Of a stretch of DNA of 64,000 bases, positions 1 to 63,730 are shown one piece after another. The stretch comes from Microdon myrmicae (Eukaryota; Arthropoda; Insecta; Diptera; Syrphidae). A program made the position numbers and the translations under genes. Each line of letters begins with the position of its first letter. Position 1 is the stretch's first letter. The notes beneath the pieces were generated by a model that was not told the origin of the DNA, did no database searches, and saw only the letters and a list, made by a program, of their open reading frames with translations. The DNA lies in assembly GCA_963931805.1 (NCBI GenBank), contig OZ007500.1, positions 86,600,738 to 86,664,737 on the forward strand, read 5' to 3'.

Positions 1-174
1 ATACCCGCCTGTCACCCGGGAGACCGGGGTTCGATTCCCCATCGGGGAGCCTCTGGCGCAAGACTAATGACCTTGCCCAGAAAAAATAAATCATTATGGA
101 AAATTTAACAAGCCTTAGGACTTGCTAAATAAGGCCAAGACCGGCCCCCGGTTGTAGTGCCGATGATGATGATG
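1..174 (+). mobile_element. tRNA-Asp SINE, head cut by the window edge
   Basis: The copy starts inside the tRNA-Asp head (GTC anticodon region and B box GGTTCGATTCC visible). It continues through the body GGCGCAAGACTAATG... and the GCCGATGATGATGATG tail. The A box lies outside the window, so its target duplication cannot be tested. Confidence 0.9.
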
Positions 175-189
175 AAGGAGAATTTTAAT

Positions 190-700
190 GTGTCGAAGGC
201 CGTCAACTTTATTGTTGCGGCTTAGCGATACACTGAAAAAAGGTAATTGGCGATTACGATTTCCGGACTTTGCTGTGAAAAAGGGTTTAACATCCGTAAA
301 TGTTAGACTTTCGGTTTCAACCGTTTTCAGTTACTCAAGTATTTCCTTGGGTGAAAACGAAGGATCAACTCCTTTCAGAAGCATGAAGACCACCTTCTCT
401 GATTTTGGGGTGTACGTACAGTACTCGCTGCGCGTTTGCCCTAACACTAATTTCATTTGTTTGTAATCCTTCAAGTTATCACACATTAAACTTATCTTAC
501 CATTACTTATAGGTTTAATTTTAAAACTTTTACAGGTTAACTCACCAAGTTTTATTATGTCTTTAGCTTCCATTGCGCTAATAACTATGGGAGGTACCTT
601 CTCTTTTCTTTTTTTTTTTTTGATTTGTTCCTCCATGTGTCCTTGTTGCTGCTGTTGTTGTTCATGTTATCGGTCCTTTGTTTCTTGTCCCTGCTGTACC
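190..700 (-). pseudogene. Jockey-superfamily ORF1 (gag-like) fragment
   Basis: The open stretch 636-331 on the minus strand reads MEEQIKKKKRKEKVPP, then SFKIKPISNGKI, YTYTPKSEK-like and LLKGVDPSFSPKEI. This order (PP-I-V, aromatic TPK, LKG followed by an acidic helix) resembles the RNA-binding ORF1 of insect Jockey/X-type LINEs. Stops follow below 331. There is no RT next to it; LINE-A abuts it on the right. Confidence 0.5.
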
Positions 701-754
701 TAGGGTTCATTCTCTTCTTTCCCTCGCCATCGTTTTGCGGTTTTTTTTATGTCT

Positions 755-2870
755 TTCTATTATTATTATTATATATTGGCCTGTAGGAACCCGGAAGTTC
801 ATGACCTCACCGACTCGGCTTCGCCATCGTTCCCTGTCCTGGGCACTCTCCTTCCACGCTTGACCATTCGATCCGATCTCCTCAAGGTCAAACCTAACAT
901 TGTCCTCCCATCTCCGTCGCGGCCGTCTTACCGGTCTCTTTCCCGTTGGTCTACCGTCAAGAATTCTACGCACGGTCCTATCGTTCCCCATTCGCGCCAA
1001 GTGTCCGGCCCATCTTAATCTTCGCGACCTGATTACTCTCACTATTGTAGGTTTGCGATATAGCTCTTCCAATTCGTGGTTATGGAGTCTCCTCCATTGT
1101 CCTGCCTCCTCGTCATATTTACTTCCAAAGATGCCCCTTAAAACTTGATTCTCGAATACGCGGAATTTGTTTTCTTCCCGTTTTGTGAGAGCCCATGTTT
1201 CGCATCCATATAGAACAATCGGCATGATTATGGTTCTATAGACACGGAGCTTTTTGTTACGTGATAGCAGTTTGGATTTCAGCAGTTTACTGACTGCGTG
1301 CCAACTAGCGTTGCCGGAATGCAGTTTTTTCTTAATTTTCTTCGACATTTCGTTACTGGCCGTCAGTATCGTTCCCAGATATTTAAATTCTTTAACTTTT
1401 TCAAATATCTTACCTCTGACGTTTATATGTGTTATCTGATGTCCACCTGCTCTCGCCGTAATCATGTATTTTGTTTTGTCTTCATTTATTTCTAGGCCCA
1501 CCTCTTCTGCTGCTTGCATGATGATTTCACAGTTTTTACTAACAGTCTCTAGATTATCGCCCAGAACGGCGATGTCATCCGCATATGCGAGCACTTGTGT
1601 GACCCCGTTCAGGGATGATCCGGCCATGTTGTCGTCTTGTACCTTTCTGATGACATACTCGAGCACAAGGTTAAAGAGACACGGTCATAGACCATCTCCA
1701 TACTTTAGTCCGTCCCGGATTTCAAATGGTTCTGAGAAGTGGTTTTCTATTCTGACTCTCCCTTTGTTTTCGTTCATGCAAATTTGAATGAGGGCGGCAT
1801 ATTTTTTTGGGACTCCCAGCTCAACTAGAATATGGTAGAGTCTCTACCATGCAACTGAGTCGTAGGCTTTTTTGAAGTCAACGAACAGTTGGTGAACCGT
1901 CTCTCCGTATTCCCACTTCTTTTCCAGCAGTTGTCTTATTGTGAACATTTGGTCGCTTGTTGACCGGTTCCTACGGAATCCACATTGGTAGTCTCCCAGT
2001 ATCTCTTCTGCGTACGGTGTGATTCTCGCCAGAATGACATTTGTTAATATTTTGTATGTGGTTGGGAGCAATAATATTCCTCTGTAGTTTTCGCAGTCAG
2101 ATCTGTCGCCTTTTTTGAAAATGGGGATGACTATTGAGGTTTTCCATTCTTCCGGGGTGACTTCCTTATCCCATATTGTTTGGATGAGCTGGTGGATCTT
2201 TCGAGCGGTTGCCTCTCCTCCATGCTTCACAAGCTCTGCCGGTATGCAGTCGACTCCGGGAGCCTTGTTGTTTTTCAATCGCTTTATTGCGTCTACAACT
2301 TCGTTGAGAGACGGTTCTGGGATCTGAGGCTCGGCTGTATGTACGCTTGGTGCATTTATCTGTGGTTGGTGGGTGCGTACATTGAGCAGATTTTCAAAGT
2401 ACTGCTTCCATCTTGTCACGACATTGTTTGTTTCTGTGACCAGACAGCCGTTTGCGTCTCGAACTATTTTGGCTCTTCCTCGGTAGCCATTTCTAATTGA
2501 ATTTATGCCGGCATACATACCTCTGCTGTTCTTTGCTCTGGCATTTTCTATGATTTTTTCGATCCGAGCCTTCTCCCATTCACGTTTTTTGCGTTTGAAA
2601 AGTCTGGTTGTCTCTCTCCGAATTGTCGCGTATGTCTTTCTATTGTGAGACTCATTTATTTGTTTTTGTATCTCATCTCTCCTTCGGATGAGTTCATCGA
2701 TAAATTATTTTCTCTTTTGTTCCATTTCTTGGAAGGTGTTGTCGTCATTTGCGGCTAATTCTTTAAATTTGTTTCCCACTCCAGAGTAATAATCATTTTT
2801 ATTTTTTCCGATTGTTTTTTGCCGTTTAGCAAATAGGCTCGGCTGCGTATTTAGCTGTTGTCATGACGTC
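755..2870 (-). mobile_element. LINE-A (RTE-type) copy, reverse transcriptase half, 5' truncated
   Basis: Reading leftward from 2870: a basic linker, then RT from about 2518 (NKAPGVDCIPAEL, FKKGDRSDCENYRG, QCGFRRNRSTSDQ, FVDFKKAYDSV). After a frame break comes the second block from 1666 (LAYADDIAVLGDN, ETWALTKREENKF, RWAGHLARM, VGEVMNFRVPTGQ). The 3' end carries a (TAA)n-like tail at about 755-770. The endonuclease is missing and the ORF is split near 1840-1670, so the copy is dead. Assignment to RTE rests on protein motifs and the short microsatellite tail. Confidence 0.88.
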
Positions 2871-3383
2871 GCTTTAATTTCCGCTATTGTACGGAGAGCT
2901 TTTTTTTTAATGACCGTTCTTGATGACGGCCACAGTGTGATAACACGCACAGTAACACGTGCGTCCGCACACACACTGAACACGTATACAGTCCACAGTT
3001 CAATATTTCACAATAAACTATACAACCGTTCACAGTGACGGCCACACTGTTTGCACAATTCACACTTTCGCACAAACGTGCACACACTAAAAAGACGCGG
3101 GATAGGACTACAGGACGGTCCGTATTGTATGAACGTTAGCTGTTGCCTGTTCTACGTAAACAAAACGTTATATGTATTAACTGAATAAAATGAAATGAAA
3201 TGAAACTATTCCCACCGCATATTTAAGGGTCCCCTTTTCTCTACACGTTTCGCGTAACGGAAAAAAGCCTTTTGTTACAACACGTCACTCCTCCCTTCTA
3301 AAATACCCGGGTGTTCGGTACCATTCCCCACCAAGTTCTCAAAAACTTGTGTTCGTGTAAACAAACAAAACAAATGTACTTAC
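2871..3383. other. Intron 11 sequence without recognisable genes
   Basis: Between LINE-A and the donor of exon 11 I see only A/T-rich intron DNA with CACAC-rich stretches around 2940-3090. No coding motif or element end is evident. Confidence 0.5.
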
Positions 3384-56841
<53,458 letters not shown>

Positions 56842-57579
56842 GTTGTCTATTGATTTAACAATGTTCCTGTTATTGAAAGAATTTATTCTGAATCCTAATC
56901 CTCCTAAACTCACACCGTGGTGTCCTTTCGAAGATTATTCTTATACACACTTCTTATGATGTCATGTTGATTGCGATACAAAACGATATTTCTACGATGC
57001 GTGTTTTAATTATACACACAATGTATATATATGTAGGACTAAATTTTATATCACTGCACAAATGAAGTATAAATTAAGTTACATCCGCTAATCCAACGCA
57101 ACTCGGCTTCGTACTGGTACTAAGTATCTCACAAAAACAGAGTTTTTAGAACCGTTTCGTAACAACACATGCAACTGACAGTCGCGAGTTTGCAAGAGCA
57201 AGAGTACAAGTAATGTAAAGAGTCTGAAGAGAAACGAAGTGAAGAGCATAATCAACTTGTCAAAGAAACAGCTGGATACGATTTAGGCGGGATAAATATT
57301 CACATTTTAAATGCAATCAATTAATCTGTGAGATATGAAGATCTTGGAGAGATTAACATTGTTCCTTGATGATGGAATTATTATCTTTAATGCTCTGATA
57401 TGTATAGTCAATTATTTGACAATATTTGATTGTTAACTAAGAAGTAAAACTAGACATAATAAATAACATGTACAATTTTAAGTAAGTAATTTTTATTTAT
57501 GTTCGAACCAGTAAGCTATCCATTTTGTCATATGCGAATCTATCAAAGGGTGGATGGGAGCGAACATACTGGGCAAAGT
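56842..57579 (-). promoter_or_regulatory. HLCS: Upstream region of HLCS (probable 5' UTR and promoter)
   Basis: The first 740 bp upstream of the ATG are free of recognisable transposons, unlike most of the window, and should hold the 5' UTR and promoter. I see no clear TATA box at a defensible place. The assignment is positional only. Confidence 0.4.
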
Positions 57580-57756
57580 CACTAATTACTTTCAACCCGG
57601 CGAAAGCTAGGACGATCCTTGCCCCTGTTCAATGCAAGTTGACATGCAGTCTCCACGTGACACCCCTGGATAGCTACTTTGGCACCAATGCATGCAGCCA
57701 CATCCTGAGAAAGGTTGGCGCGAGGCTAATAACCTTGCCCGGAAAAACAAATTATT

Positions 57757-58965
57757 TTGGAAAATTTAACAAGCCTCGGATATGGACCGGATACACGACG
57801 ACGACCACGGAAACGAAAATGGCTAAACGATTTAAGAATTTTCTCATGGAACGTCCGCTCACTATACAGAGATCGAGCTGCACAACACCTAGCCGACGCC
57901 CTGTCCGAATATAAGGCTGACATGACAGCATTACAAGAAATAAGATGGAGGGGAAGTGGTGCTATTCAAGGAAACGAGTATGACATTTATAACAGCTGTC
58001 AGGCAAAACACCATGTGCTCGGGGTAGGCTTTCTAGTCAGCCAAAAACTGAAGCCTGCCATCATCGGTTTTAATGCAATAAATGAAAGGCTATGCACTCT
58101 TCTCGTGCGAGGCAAGTTTAAGAACATAAGCCTCATAAACGTTCACGGACCTACAGAGGAGTCCCCTGACGACGAAAAAGAAGAATACTACAAGAACGTT
58201 GAACGGACCCCCAATGCTTGCCCAAGATACGATGTGAAAATCGTTCGTGGTGATTTGAATGCGAAAATAGGTCGGAAGCCGATTTTCAGGCACTACACAG
58301 GTTCCCATAGTTTGCTACGAGTCATCGAACTGGCAGCATCAAAAAACTTGGTCGTTGCAAGTACCAAGTTTCCGCGTAAAGATATCCACAAAGCCACCTG
58401 GGTATCACCTGAGGGAGCCATTCGCAACCAAATTGACCACGTGTTGATAGATCGCCGCCAGTCTTGGAGCCTGATGACGGAACAAACGCACCGAGGTGTC
58501 AACGTCGACTCGGGTCACTATCTTGTTGGTACAGTTTTCCGAGCACGGATTGCTTTACGGAGACGTGTTGCATCCGCGGATCAGGTTCGATTCAAAACGG
58601 CTGCCTTACGCAATGAGAATAACAGTAACACCTTTGGTCATGCGTTAAGACTCGCCCTCGGAGAGCTCGATGGAGGGAGAGTAAGCCCTAATGCCAGGAT
58701 GCCGGGCGTAGAAGAAAATGGACTGATTAAGAATACTGCCATTAGTACTGCCAACTCCATCTTAGGCAGTAGTCGTAGAGGTCGGAGCGACTGGTTTGAT
58801 GATGAGTGCAAACTAGCGACTGAACGTAAGAATGCTGCATACCGGGCAATGCAACAGTCTCATAAGACGGGGGTACGCGAGGAGAAATACAAAGAGCTCA
58901 GAAGATCTGAAAAAAGACTTCACAGACAAAAGAAAAAGTGCCTGGGAAAAAACCCTTGTCTGTGA
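57757..58965 (+). pseudogene. LINE-B endonuclease ORF (402 aa)
   Basis: Starts MENLTSLGYGPDTRRR. Endonuclease blocks: IFSWNVRSLYRDRA, ALQEIRWRGSG, LINVHGPTEESPDD, VRGDLNAKIGRK, IRNQIDHVLIDRR, DSGHYLVGTVF. The catalytic D of the SDH motif is replaced (SGH), and about nine residues after TGSHSL are missing, so it is probably inactive. The frame shifts at 58950 (RQKKKCLGK instead of RQKKSAWEK). Confidence 0.9.
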
Positions 58966-60688
58966 AATAGAGAAAAGTAGAGAGCGAGGTCCGCACCAGG
59001 CGCTGAAGTTCTACCAAATAATCCGCAGTATGACGCGGTACACACCACCCCGCACTTACTACAAGCATAAAGGGGGTAATCTAATCACCGAAGGCATTCT
59101 GGAGCGTTGGGAAGTGCACTTCAATGAATTGCTAAATGGTCAGCTCACAGAAGAATTGGAGGCTACACCAATGCAAGATCAAGGTCAAATGCTGCCGCCA
59201 CCAAGCATTGAGGAAACATTAAAAGCCATTAGACAACTCTAATCAAATAAAGCCCCTGGAGCTGATGGCATACCAGCTGAGCTGATCAAACAAGGAGGGA
59301 CAGCGTTACATCACGCAATTCATGAGATCGTGGTGTACGTATGGGAGCAAGAGGGATGCTGGACGATTGGCGTCGTGGAATAATTCGCCCCATACATAAG
59401 AAGGGAGATATCACACTGTGCAGCAACTATAGAGGTATAACATTGCAGAGTACCGCCTATAAGATACTCTCCTCTATCCTACAAGATTGGATGCCCCATA
59501 CGTTAAAGCCATCATGATGCAAAATATCGGTGTGGCTTCATCTCAGGCAAATCAGCAATTGATCAGATATTCCCCCTAGGCAGGATATGGAAGAATCCCT
59601 GGAATTTAAGATTCCATTATATCATCTGTTTATAGACTTTAAGGCTACCTTCGACAGTATAGGCAGTGTAGAACTATATAATGCCATGAGAGAGTTCGGC
59701 ATTCCAAACAAATTATACGACTTTGTAGGTTGACCATGACCAACGTAACTAGTCAAGTAAAAATATCGGTATTGCTGAGCAATGCAGCAGTCTCATAGGA
59801 CGCTGGTACGCGAGGAAAAATACAAAGAGCTCAGAAGATCTGAAAAAAGGCTTCACAGACAAAAGAAAAGTGCCTGGGAAACTTGGACTCCGACAAGTGG
59901 ACGGTCTGGCCTGCCTCCTCTTCAATTTGGGGTTGGAGAAAGCAATCCGTAACTCTGGCGTTACAACAAGAGGGACTATTGTCACCAAGTCCGGCCAGAT
60001 ACTTGCCTACGCAGATGACATCGACATCATCGGTTGTACAGGACTCCTTCACCTAGATCGAGCAGGCGGCACAAACACTGGGACTGCACATTAATGAGGG
60101 CAAAACTAAATACATGGTGGCGACTTCTGCGAAGAGAAGACCTAACGTTGGTCAAACTATCAGGGTAGTGGAGCACGAATTTGAAGTAGTGCAATCCTTT
60201 AACTACCTTGGGTCAATAGTATCAGCCGATAACAATATGGAAGAAGAAATACGCGAACGGCTGATTAAATCCAACAAAGCCTACTATGGTCTACCAAGGC
60301 TCTTTAAATCCCGAAATTTATCCAGAACATCCAAGCTATTACAAGACCATGGTCTTAGCAGTACTCAAATATGGATCCGAGACCTGGGTGCTCAATAAAA
60401 GGCACTCTGAACTCTTAGCCGCGTTCGAGAGGAAGGTCTTAAGGGGAATTGTTGGCCCCGTATGCGAGGGAGGACGATTCCGGAGACGCTACAACCATGA
60501 GTTGAACGCAATCTACTTTGAAGCTAATGTTGTAAGAAAAATCAAGCTCGGTAGACGCCGGTGGGCGGAACACCTAGCTCGAATGAGCGAAGAGGAGCCT
60601 GCCCAGAAATTCCTTTGTGGCAGGATGTATGGAAGGAGACAGCGCGGCAGACCTTGTCTGCGATGGATGATGAAAAAATTATTCTGAT
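58960..60688 (+). pseudogene. LINE-B RT and C-terminal region, rearranged
   Basis: Frames: AWEKTLVCEIEKSRE, ILERWEVHFNELLNG, NKAPGADGIPAELIK (frame broken at 59240), LFIDFKATFDSI-type, ILAYADDIDIIG, KTKYMVATSAKRR, YGSETWVLNKRHS, GRRRWAEHLARMSEE. At 59779-59880 a second copy of the EN-RT linker (REEKYKELRRSEKRLH) interrupts the RT. Confidence 0.88.
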
Positions 60689-60712
60689 TAAGTTAAATTT
60701 TCACCAAGTAAA
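60689..60712. repeat. Partial copy of a 70-bp tandem unit
   Basis: CTGATTAAGTTAAATTTTCACC (from 60685) belongs to the 70-bp unit that recurs at 62560-62930; the MITE at 60714 and the mariner interrupt the array. Confidence 0.7.
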
Positions 60713-60713
60713 A

Positions 60714-60940
60714 GGTGGCGCAAAATTAATCACCCTATCGGAAGAAGTTACAATTTTTGCAAATGGCGTCGTACGTCAATCATATTTGACGTTTGTGAAT
60801 TAGACATCATATTTGACATTTGTAAATTAGAAAAAATTGTAAACGTTCAAATAAAGTTTTCCATCAATTAAAATCGTTTTTTTTTTATTTAGTAAAAAAG
60901 TAATTCAAAAACAAAATTGGATGACTAATTTTGCGCCACC
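60714..60940. mobile_element. MITE of a Tc1/mariner-like family (227 bp)
   Basis: Termini GGTGGCGCAAAATTAATCA and (in inverse) GGTGGCGCAAAATTAGTCA. No ORF. The reverse complement of its right about 115 bp matches 6440-6555 nearly throughout, including CCAATTTTGTTTTTGAATTAC and the ACTAAATAAAAAAA run. It is therefore a deletion derivative of that transposon. Confidence 0.88.
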
Positions 60941-61139
60941 TCGTGTCAACATTTCTTCCACTTACCAAGTGTATGCATACGTTTTTTCCGGTTTAACTAA
61001 GAGATGGCGCCAGCGAAAAGTACGCAGCGTAATAATTTGACTTATACGTCATTTTGTTCAGCCGAGATTTAACTACAAACACACACAAGTTGAGTCCAAC
61101 TAGCGTCTTTGTTTTATCGTTGAAAGTCATCGTTTGCGC

Positions 61140-62480
61140 GTAGAAACATATGGTTAACATGCTCCATCAGTTAGAACATGTGAGACATGGTTTCGACAAT
61201 TTAAAGTGGTGATTTCAATGTGAAAGACAGTGAGCGCTCTGGTAGACAGCACAAATGTGAAGACGAGCAATTGCAGGAGTTATTGGATGATGACCCAACT
61301 CAAACTCAACGGCAATTAGCAGAAGCATTAAATATGGCACAAGAAATAATCAGCAGACGTTTACGAGCAATGGGGAAGATCAATAAACTCGGTAAATGGG
61401 TCCCACACGATTTGAATGAACGTCAAATGGAAAATCGTAGTCACTTGAGAAATGCTGCTTCAACGCCACGAAAGGAAATCCTTTTTGCATCGAAATGTGA
61501 CGGGTGACGAAAAATGGATTTATGTTGAAAACCTGAAGTGTAAAAATCGTGGCTATCGCCTGGCGAAGCGGGTCCTTCAAAACCAAGACCAAATCGCTTC
61601 GACAAGAAGACCATGCTCTGTATCTGGTGGGACCAGAGCAGTATTGTTTATGAACTCTTGAAGCCCGGCGAAATGGTTAATACATAACGCTATCGTCAAC
61701 AAATCATTAATTTAAACCACACATTAATCGAAAGACGACCGGAATGGGCCAGAAGACACGGCAAAGTGAATTTGTTAGACGACATCGTGCCGTCTTACAC
61801 AGCAAAACTAGTGAAAGACACCATGAAATTGTTTGGAAGGGACATCCTTCTGCACCCGCCGTACTCCCCAGACTTGCCGCCATCTGACTTTTTTTTTTTT
61901 TTATTAGACTTCTCTCGGGAGAGGCGAACCTATAGCGTCGAGTGGGCGCCCCGAGATGCCATCAAATAACTGTTGCAGTTCTTCTTGAACAGTTGCAGGT
62001 TGTAACGCTCCGGGTCCCGACGTCAGCGCCGAGTCCCCGATCAGGCGGATCGCTCGTCTCTGTACGCTCTCAAGTAGGTCACGGGTATGTTTAGGAGCCG
62101 AGCTCCAAACATGAGAGCAATATTCGAGCGCGGGTCTAATTTGGGATTTATATAGGAGAAGAAGTTGGGCCGGGGTAAAATATTTCTTGACTCTAAAAAG
62201 ATAACTCAGTTTTCCTGAGGCTGATCTGGCGATACCCGATACGTGTTTATGCCATGATACATTCGCACAGACCGTGACGCCGAGCAATTTCAAACTATCA
62301 CCTCTTCGCGTCAATGGAGCACACGCTCGCAGAGCAGCACTTCAGCAATTTCGAGGAAGTTGGAAAATGGCTCGACGAATGGTTTGCCGCCAAAGACAAC
62401 CAGTTTTTCTGCCATCGTCTTCAGAAATTACCTGAAAGATGGGCGAAATGTGTAGAAGCCGATGGCCAATATTTTAAATA
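61140..62480 (+). pseudogene. Mariner transposase, multiply broken
   Basis: Blocks in order, across at least three frameshifts: TCETWFRQFKSGDF-type, KDSERSGRQHKCED, TQTQRQLAEALNMAQE, MGKINKLGKWVPHDL, VTGDEKWIYVEN (first catalytic Asp), IWWDQSSIVYELLKP, LLDDIVPSYTAKLV (second Asp region, altered from the usual HDNAP) and LLHPPYSPDLPPSD (third Asp). After the LINE insertion: HTLAEQHFSNFEEVG, WLDEWFAAKDNQFF, LPERWAKCVEADGQ. Typical mariner length of about 345 codons, but inactive. Confidence 0.92.
61889..62294 (-). mobile_element. LINE-C 3' fragment inserted in the mariner transposase
   Basis: Minus strand: GVTVCANVSWHKHV, KKYFTPAQLLLLYKS, EYCSHVWSSAPKHT, RAIRLIGDSALTSG, then a jump to LQPATVQEELQQLFDG and IGSPLPREV, and a poly(A) (T run at 61889-61902). 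About 240 bp are deleted internally relative to the 22.4-22.7 kb copy. It splits the transposase between SD and YHLF. Confidence 0.92.
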
Positions 62481-62564
62481 AAGAAAACAACCTAAAACCT
62501 AAGCCTAGAAAATTATGTTTTTTTTTTACCAAATAAACCAGAAAAAACGTATGCATACACCTGA

Positions 62565-62932
62565 TATTTATGTTGGTAAAAAGTTAATCTGATTAAGTTC
62601 TTAAATTTTCACTAAGTATAAATATTTCTTCCTTCTCGGTAGTATAGTGGTTAGTATACCCGTCTGTCACGCGGGACACCCGGGTTCGATTCCCCGTCGG
62701 GGAGCCTCTGGCGGAAGGTTGGCGCAAGACTAATGACCTTGCCCGGAAAAAACAAATCATTATGGAAAATTTAACAAGCCTCAGGACTTACTAAATAAGG
62801 CCAAAACCTGTTCCCGGTTGTAGTGCCGACGATGATGATGATGATGATAAATATTTCTTCCACTTATTTATATTGGTAAAAAGTTAATCTGATTAAGTTC
62901 TTAAGTTTCACTAAGTATAAACATTTCTCCAT
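62565..62932. repeat. 70-bp tandem unit array interrupted by a SINE
   Basis: Unit: ATTTCTTCCACTTATTTA, TTGGTAAAAAGTTAATCTG, ATTAAGTTCTTAA, TTTCACTAAGTATAAA. Two adjacent units are visible once the SINE (62633-62847) and the mariner are removed; a third, degenerate unit flanks the MITE. Confidence 0.8.
62633..62847 (+). mobile_element. tRNA-Asp SINE with extended LINE-like junction, 14-bp target duplication
   Basis: Flanked by TAAATATTTCTTCC at 62619-62632 and 62848-62861. After the head the body reads CCTCTGGCGGAAGGTTGGCGCAAGAC, that is, it retains AAGGTT, which precedes GGCGC in the LINE-B leader but is absent from the other SINE copies. Confidence 0.95.
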
Positions 62933-63349
62933 TTTTTTGCCAACAAACCTTCAATACAGATGGTTTGTTCGCCCGCTTACATCCTAATTATCTTTCCGCA
63001 GTACGCGTACAAGCAGGTATACCTGAACAATATAATACATCTTGCTTCCTGTACCGGGCTTTGTTTTGTGAACAGTGCCTGTGACAGTGAATAAACAAAG
63101 ACCAGTGAGCAATAATTGTGTACAATGACCTGCGGGCCAAATATGAGGGGTAACCGGTTTCGGGATCTTGCCGAGAACGTAGATTTCGAAATACGTAAAA
63201 AGAAAATAAAAAGAACACTTCCGAGAGGAAAATGTTCCAAATTTACCGATTACATCAGTAAAAAAAAGTCGACGTATCACGGCCAAACAAAGTGGTAAAT
63301 CCATCTCGTCGCTTAATCCATTTGTAATAAAAAAAGATGTTCCCTGAGG
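62933..63349. other. Unassigned sequence right of the tandem array
   Basis: A short plus-strand frame at 63125-63295 (CGPNMRGNRFRDLAE) has no recognised family. Otherwise no motif. Confidence 0.35.
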
Positions 63350-63730
63350 TCCACCTAGTCTCGCCGTAATCATGTATTTTGTTTTGTCTTCATTTATTTC
63401 TAGGCACACCTCTTCTGCAACTTGCATGATGATTTCACTGTTTTTACTTAGAGTTTTTATATTATCGCCCAAAACGACGATGTTATCCGCAGATGTGAGC
63501 ACTTGTGTGATTCCCGTTCAGGGAAGATCCAGCCATGTGGCCGTCTTGTACCTTTCTGATAACATACTCGATCACAAGGTTAAAAAGACACGGTAAGAGG
63601 CCATCCCCCTGTTTTAGTCCGTCCCGGATTTCAAATTATTCTGAGAGGTGGTTCTCTATTTTAACTCGCCCTTTGTTTCCGTTCATGCAAATTTAAATGA
63701 GGGCGGCATATTTTTTCGGGATTCCCAGCA
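63350..63730 (-). pseudogene. LINE-A RT fragment
   Basis: Minus strand: KTLSKNSEIIMQVAEEV, LEINEDKTKYMITAR, and upstream the KVQDGHMAGSS / GDGLLPCLFNL region in other frames. Frameshifts near 63510. Its right end at 63730 falls at the GIPKKYAALI block. Confidence 0.8.

Larger units (their letters stand above)
57580..60688 (+). mobile_element. LINE-B, most complete 5' end, internally rearranged, 3' truncated
   Basis: Leader (GACACCCCTGGATAGC, CCTGAGAAAGGTTGGCGCG), then ORF, RT and C-terminal region, ending at RWMMKK without the 3' tail. The leader from AAGGTTGGCGCGAGGCTAATAACC to GAAAATTTAACAAGCC is the same sequence that forms the first half of the SINE body. Confidence 0.92.
60965..62564 (+). 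mobile_element. Mariner transposon, interrupted by LINE-C
   Basis: Inverted termini CCAAGTGTATGCATACG / TCAGGTGTATGCATACG (15 of 17 matching, extending through GTTTTTTC.GGTTTA), flanked by TA at 60963-60964 and 62565-62566. Encodes a degenerate transposase split by a LINE-C insertion at 61889-62294. The surrounding 70-bp repeat shows the empty site ACTTATTTATATTGG, confirming TA target duplication. Confidence 0.93.

Noticed and set aside
57757..58965. A host 'craniofacial development protein'-like gene
   Set aside because: Such database names are given to RTE endonucleases; the multi-copy nature here and the RT downstream show it is LINE-B.
63125..63295. Small basic ORF (CGPNMRGNRFRDLAE...)
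   Set aside because: No recognised family, no splice context, and length expected by chance in this composition.
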